Shown: piece by piece, positions 5,323-6,081 of the stretch | Numbering within the stretch: position 1 is the first letter of the stretch | Layout: each line of letters begins with the position of its first letter | Assembly: GCA_023229725.1 (NCBI GenBank) | Contig: JALNYR010000147.1 | Location: forward strand, 1-6,081 | DNA length: 6,081 nt | DNA from: Dehalococcoidia bacterium | GTDB lineage: Bacteria; Chloroflexota; Dehalococcoidia; GIF9; AB-539-J10 | Direction of reading: 5' to 3' | Notes under the pieces: generated by a model | The model's database searches: none | What the model was told of the DNA's origin: nothing | Seen by the model: only the letters and a program-made list of their open reading frames with translations | Made by a program: the position numbers and the translations under genes

Positions 5323-5847
5323 TCAGCGGTTCCACCGCGGAGGGTGAGCCGATGCGTCGAGTCGCACGGTGCGGGATTCGGAAAGCAGCCAGAGCGACCA
5401 CAGTACGGTGAGCGAGCAATCCGCGAGGGCCCAGATCGCGAGCACGAGTTCGCAGAGCCAACTCGACTCGCCGATCTTGTTCTCGTTCACGACGTACAGC
5501 AGCAGGAACAAATCCGTGCACAGGGCCACGGCATACACGAGACCCCACGAGCAAGCGTAGTTCACGAAGGATCGCGACCGTTTTGTGCCACCGCGGGCAT
5601 GGCGCTCGCGCACTTTCGCGAACGCTTCGAGCGCCAGGCAGATCGCGATCGTGCCCGTGAAATGCATCGCGGCAACGAGGTGTACCAGGAGTAGCCGCTC
5701 GGCCGGCAGCACGGTGCGATCGTGGAGGTAGATGACAATCGCCGAAGCGTTCCAATACAAGAGCAGGAGCAGGTCGAGTCCCAGGAGGGCGTAGCCCACT
5801 GTTTCAGCTGGATGTGTTATTCGCATCTTTTTGCTGTGTGTATGCAT
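5323..5847 (-). CDS. Four-helix integral membrane protein, function unknown
   Basis: 174 residues from an ATG at 5845-5847; a second in-frame ATG is at codon 8. Four hydrophobic segments are clear: about 17-41 (GYALLGLDLLLLLYW), 52-77 (LLLVHLVAAMHF), 96-120 (WGLVYAVALCTDLFLLLYVV) and 129-155 (LCELVLAIWALADCSLTVLW). Basic residues lie at the N-terminus (KKMR) and in the 78-93 loop (KVRERHARGGTKRSR). By the positive-inside rule this puts both termini and that loop on the cytosolic side, with short loops at 42-51 and 121-128 outside. Segment 4 carries Glu133 and Asp143, and segments 1 and 3 also have buried acidic residues, so it may oligomerise or carry something polar; this is inference. I do not recognise a family. 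It is divergent from the gene starting at 5983 and converges with the acidic orphan. Confidence 0.82.
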   Translation of the reverse strand: MHTHSKKMRITHPAETVGYALLGLDLLLLLYWNASAIVIYLHDRTVLPAERLLLVHLVAAMHFTGTIAICLALEAFAKVRERHARGGTKRSRSFVNYACSWGLVYAVALCTDLFLLLYVVNENKIGESSWLCELVLAIWALADCSLTVLWSLWLLSESRTVRLDASAHPPRWNR

Positions 5848-5982
5848 TCTGAATTTATTACCACATGACCCAACGTTTCCGCAGCCTTTTTCCGTGGGAA
5901 CAGAAAATGGGGAAGGGGGGGGGGGGAAATAGGTATTCGCAAACCAACAAAAAGCGAATCCGACGTATATCAGAAAAACGAC
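5848..5982. promoter_or_regulatory. Divergent spacer with a run of 12 G
   Basis: This spacer sits between the leftward membrane protein and the rightward partial gene, so it should carry both promoters. Minus-strand AATAAATTC near 5855 and plus-strand GTATATCA (5965-5972) are TATA-like. Twelve consecutive G occupy 5915-5926. ATTCGC (5935-5940) and GCGAAT (5954-5959) form a 6-bp inverted repeat. Confidence 0.5.
5915..5926 (+). repeat. Poly-G tract (12 G)
   Basis: Twelve uninterrupted G lie in the divergent spacer, preceded by further G-rich sequence (ATGGGGAA). Such tracts vary in length by slippage and can influence promoter spacing. They are also a common place for sequencing-length error, so the exact count is uncertain. 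Confidence 0.8.
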
Positions 5983-6081
5983 ATGGCAACCGCAGATACG
6001 GTACTGACCGAGATGTTGCAGATCCAGGCCGAAGTGCGCGGCACGCTGAGACGAATCGAGGGCACGAGCAAACGGCTCGAT
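5983..6081 (+). CDS. N-terminus of a probably coiled-coil protein, cut by the right edge
   Basis: An ATG at 5983 in a favourable context (ACATGG) opens 33 codons that reach the window end with no stop. The visible part begins MATADTVLTEMLQIQ and continues with a regular alternation of hydrophobic and charged residues, including LRRIEG and SKRLD, consistent with an amphipathic helix or coiled coil. A TATA-like sequence lies 11 bases upstream of the ATG. The family cannot be told from so little sequence. Confidence 0.6.
   Translation, partial: MATADTVLTEMLQIQAEVRGTLRRIEGTSKRLD

Noticed and set aside
5039..5755. Long minus-strand frame overlapping both the acidic orphan and the membrane protein
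   Set aside because: It starts inside the membrane protein gene in another frame, has low-complexity composition and ignores the convergent gene boundary marked by AATAAA.
1..6081. tRNA, rRNA or CRISPR array
   Set aside because: No cloverleaf, ribosomal segment or regularly spaced short repeat was seen; the only tandem array encodes Sel1 units.

Overview
The window looks like part of a GC-rich large DNA virus genome of the nucleocytoplasmic type, with an amoeba- or alga-infecting virus most likely; a protist nuclear segment of viral origin is the main alternative. This rests on four things. GC-rich genes are packed on both strands and separated by short AT-rich spacers. There are no bacterial-style ribosome sites. 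An AATAAA signal follows one stop codon. The gene content is a eukaryotic-type Fanzor nuclease, a Sel1-repeat/RING protein and several orphans. I cannot name the genus.

Layout, left to right. (1) A plus-strand orphan gene enters from the left edge and ends at 722. (2) A minus-strand Fanzor (eukaryotic TnpB-like, RNA-guided RuvC nuclease) spans 907-2673. Its downstream flank (about 793-906) holds a tight cluster of inverted repeats and is the best place for its guide RNA scaffold. (3) An AT-rich stretch (2674-3096) is followed by a decayed Sel1-RING paralogue (about 3097-3448, minus). (4) The intact Sel1-RING gene (3526-4308, minus) has four Sel1 repeats and a C-terminal C3HC4 RING finger. (5) A palindrome-rich divergent spacer (4309-4550) separates it from a plus-strand acidic orphan (4551-5258). 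(6) A four-helix membrane protein (5323-5847, minus) converges on that orphan. (7) Across a second divergent spacer containing a run of 12 G, the start of a plus-strand, probably coiled-coil protein (5983 onward) runs off the right edge.

The most notable content is the Fanzor locus. The RuvC-II glutamate position is a proline and a substitute glutamate sits next to the zinc finger, the arrangement known from Fanzors. The hairpin cluster pairs better as minus-strand RNA than as plus-strand RNA. The gene has no usable AUG: no ATG exists on that strand in any frame from 2552 to 3114. No transposase partner is visible, so the nuclease is either an orphan, a homing-type passenger or in decay. The other genes show no shared pathway; the Sel1-RING protein is best read as a candidate E3 ubiquitin ligase acting on host proteins.
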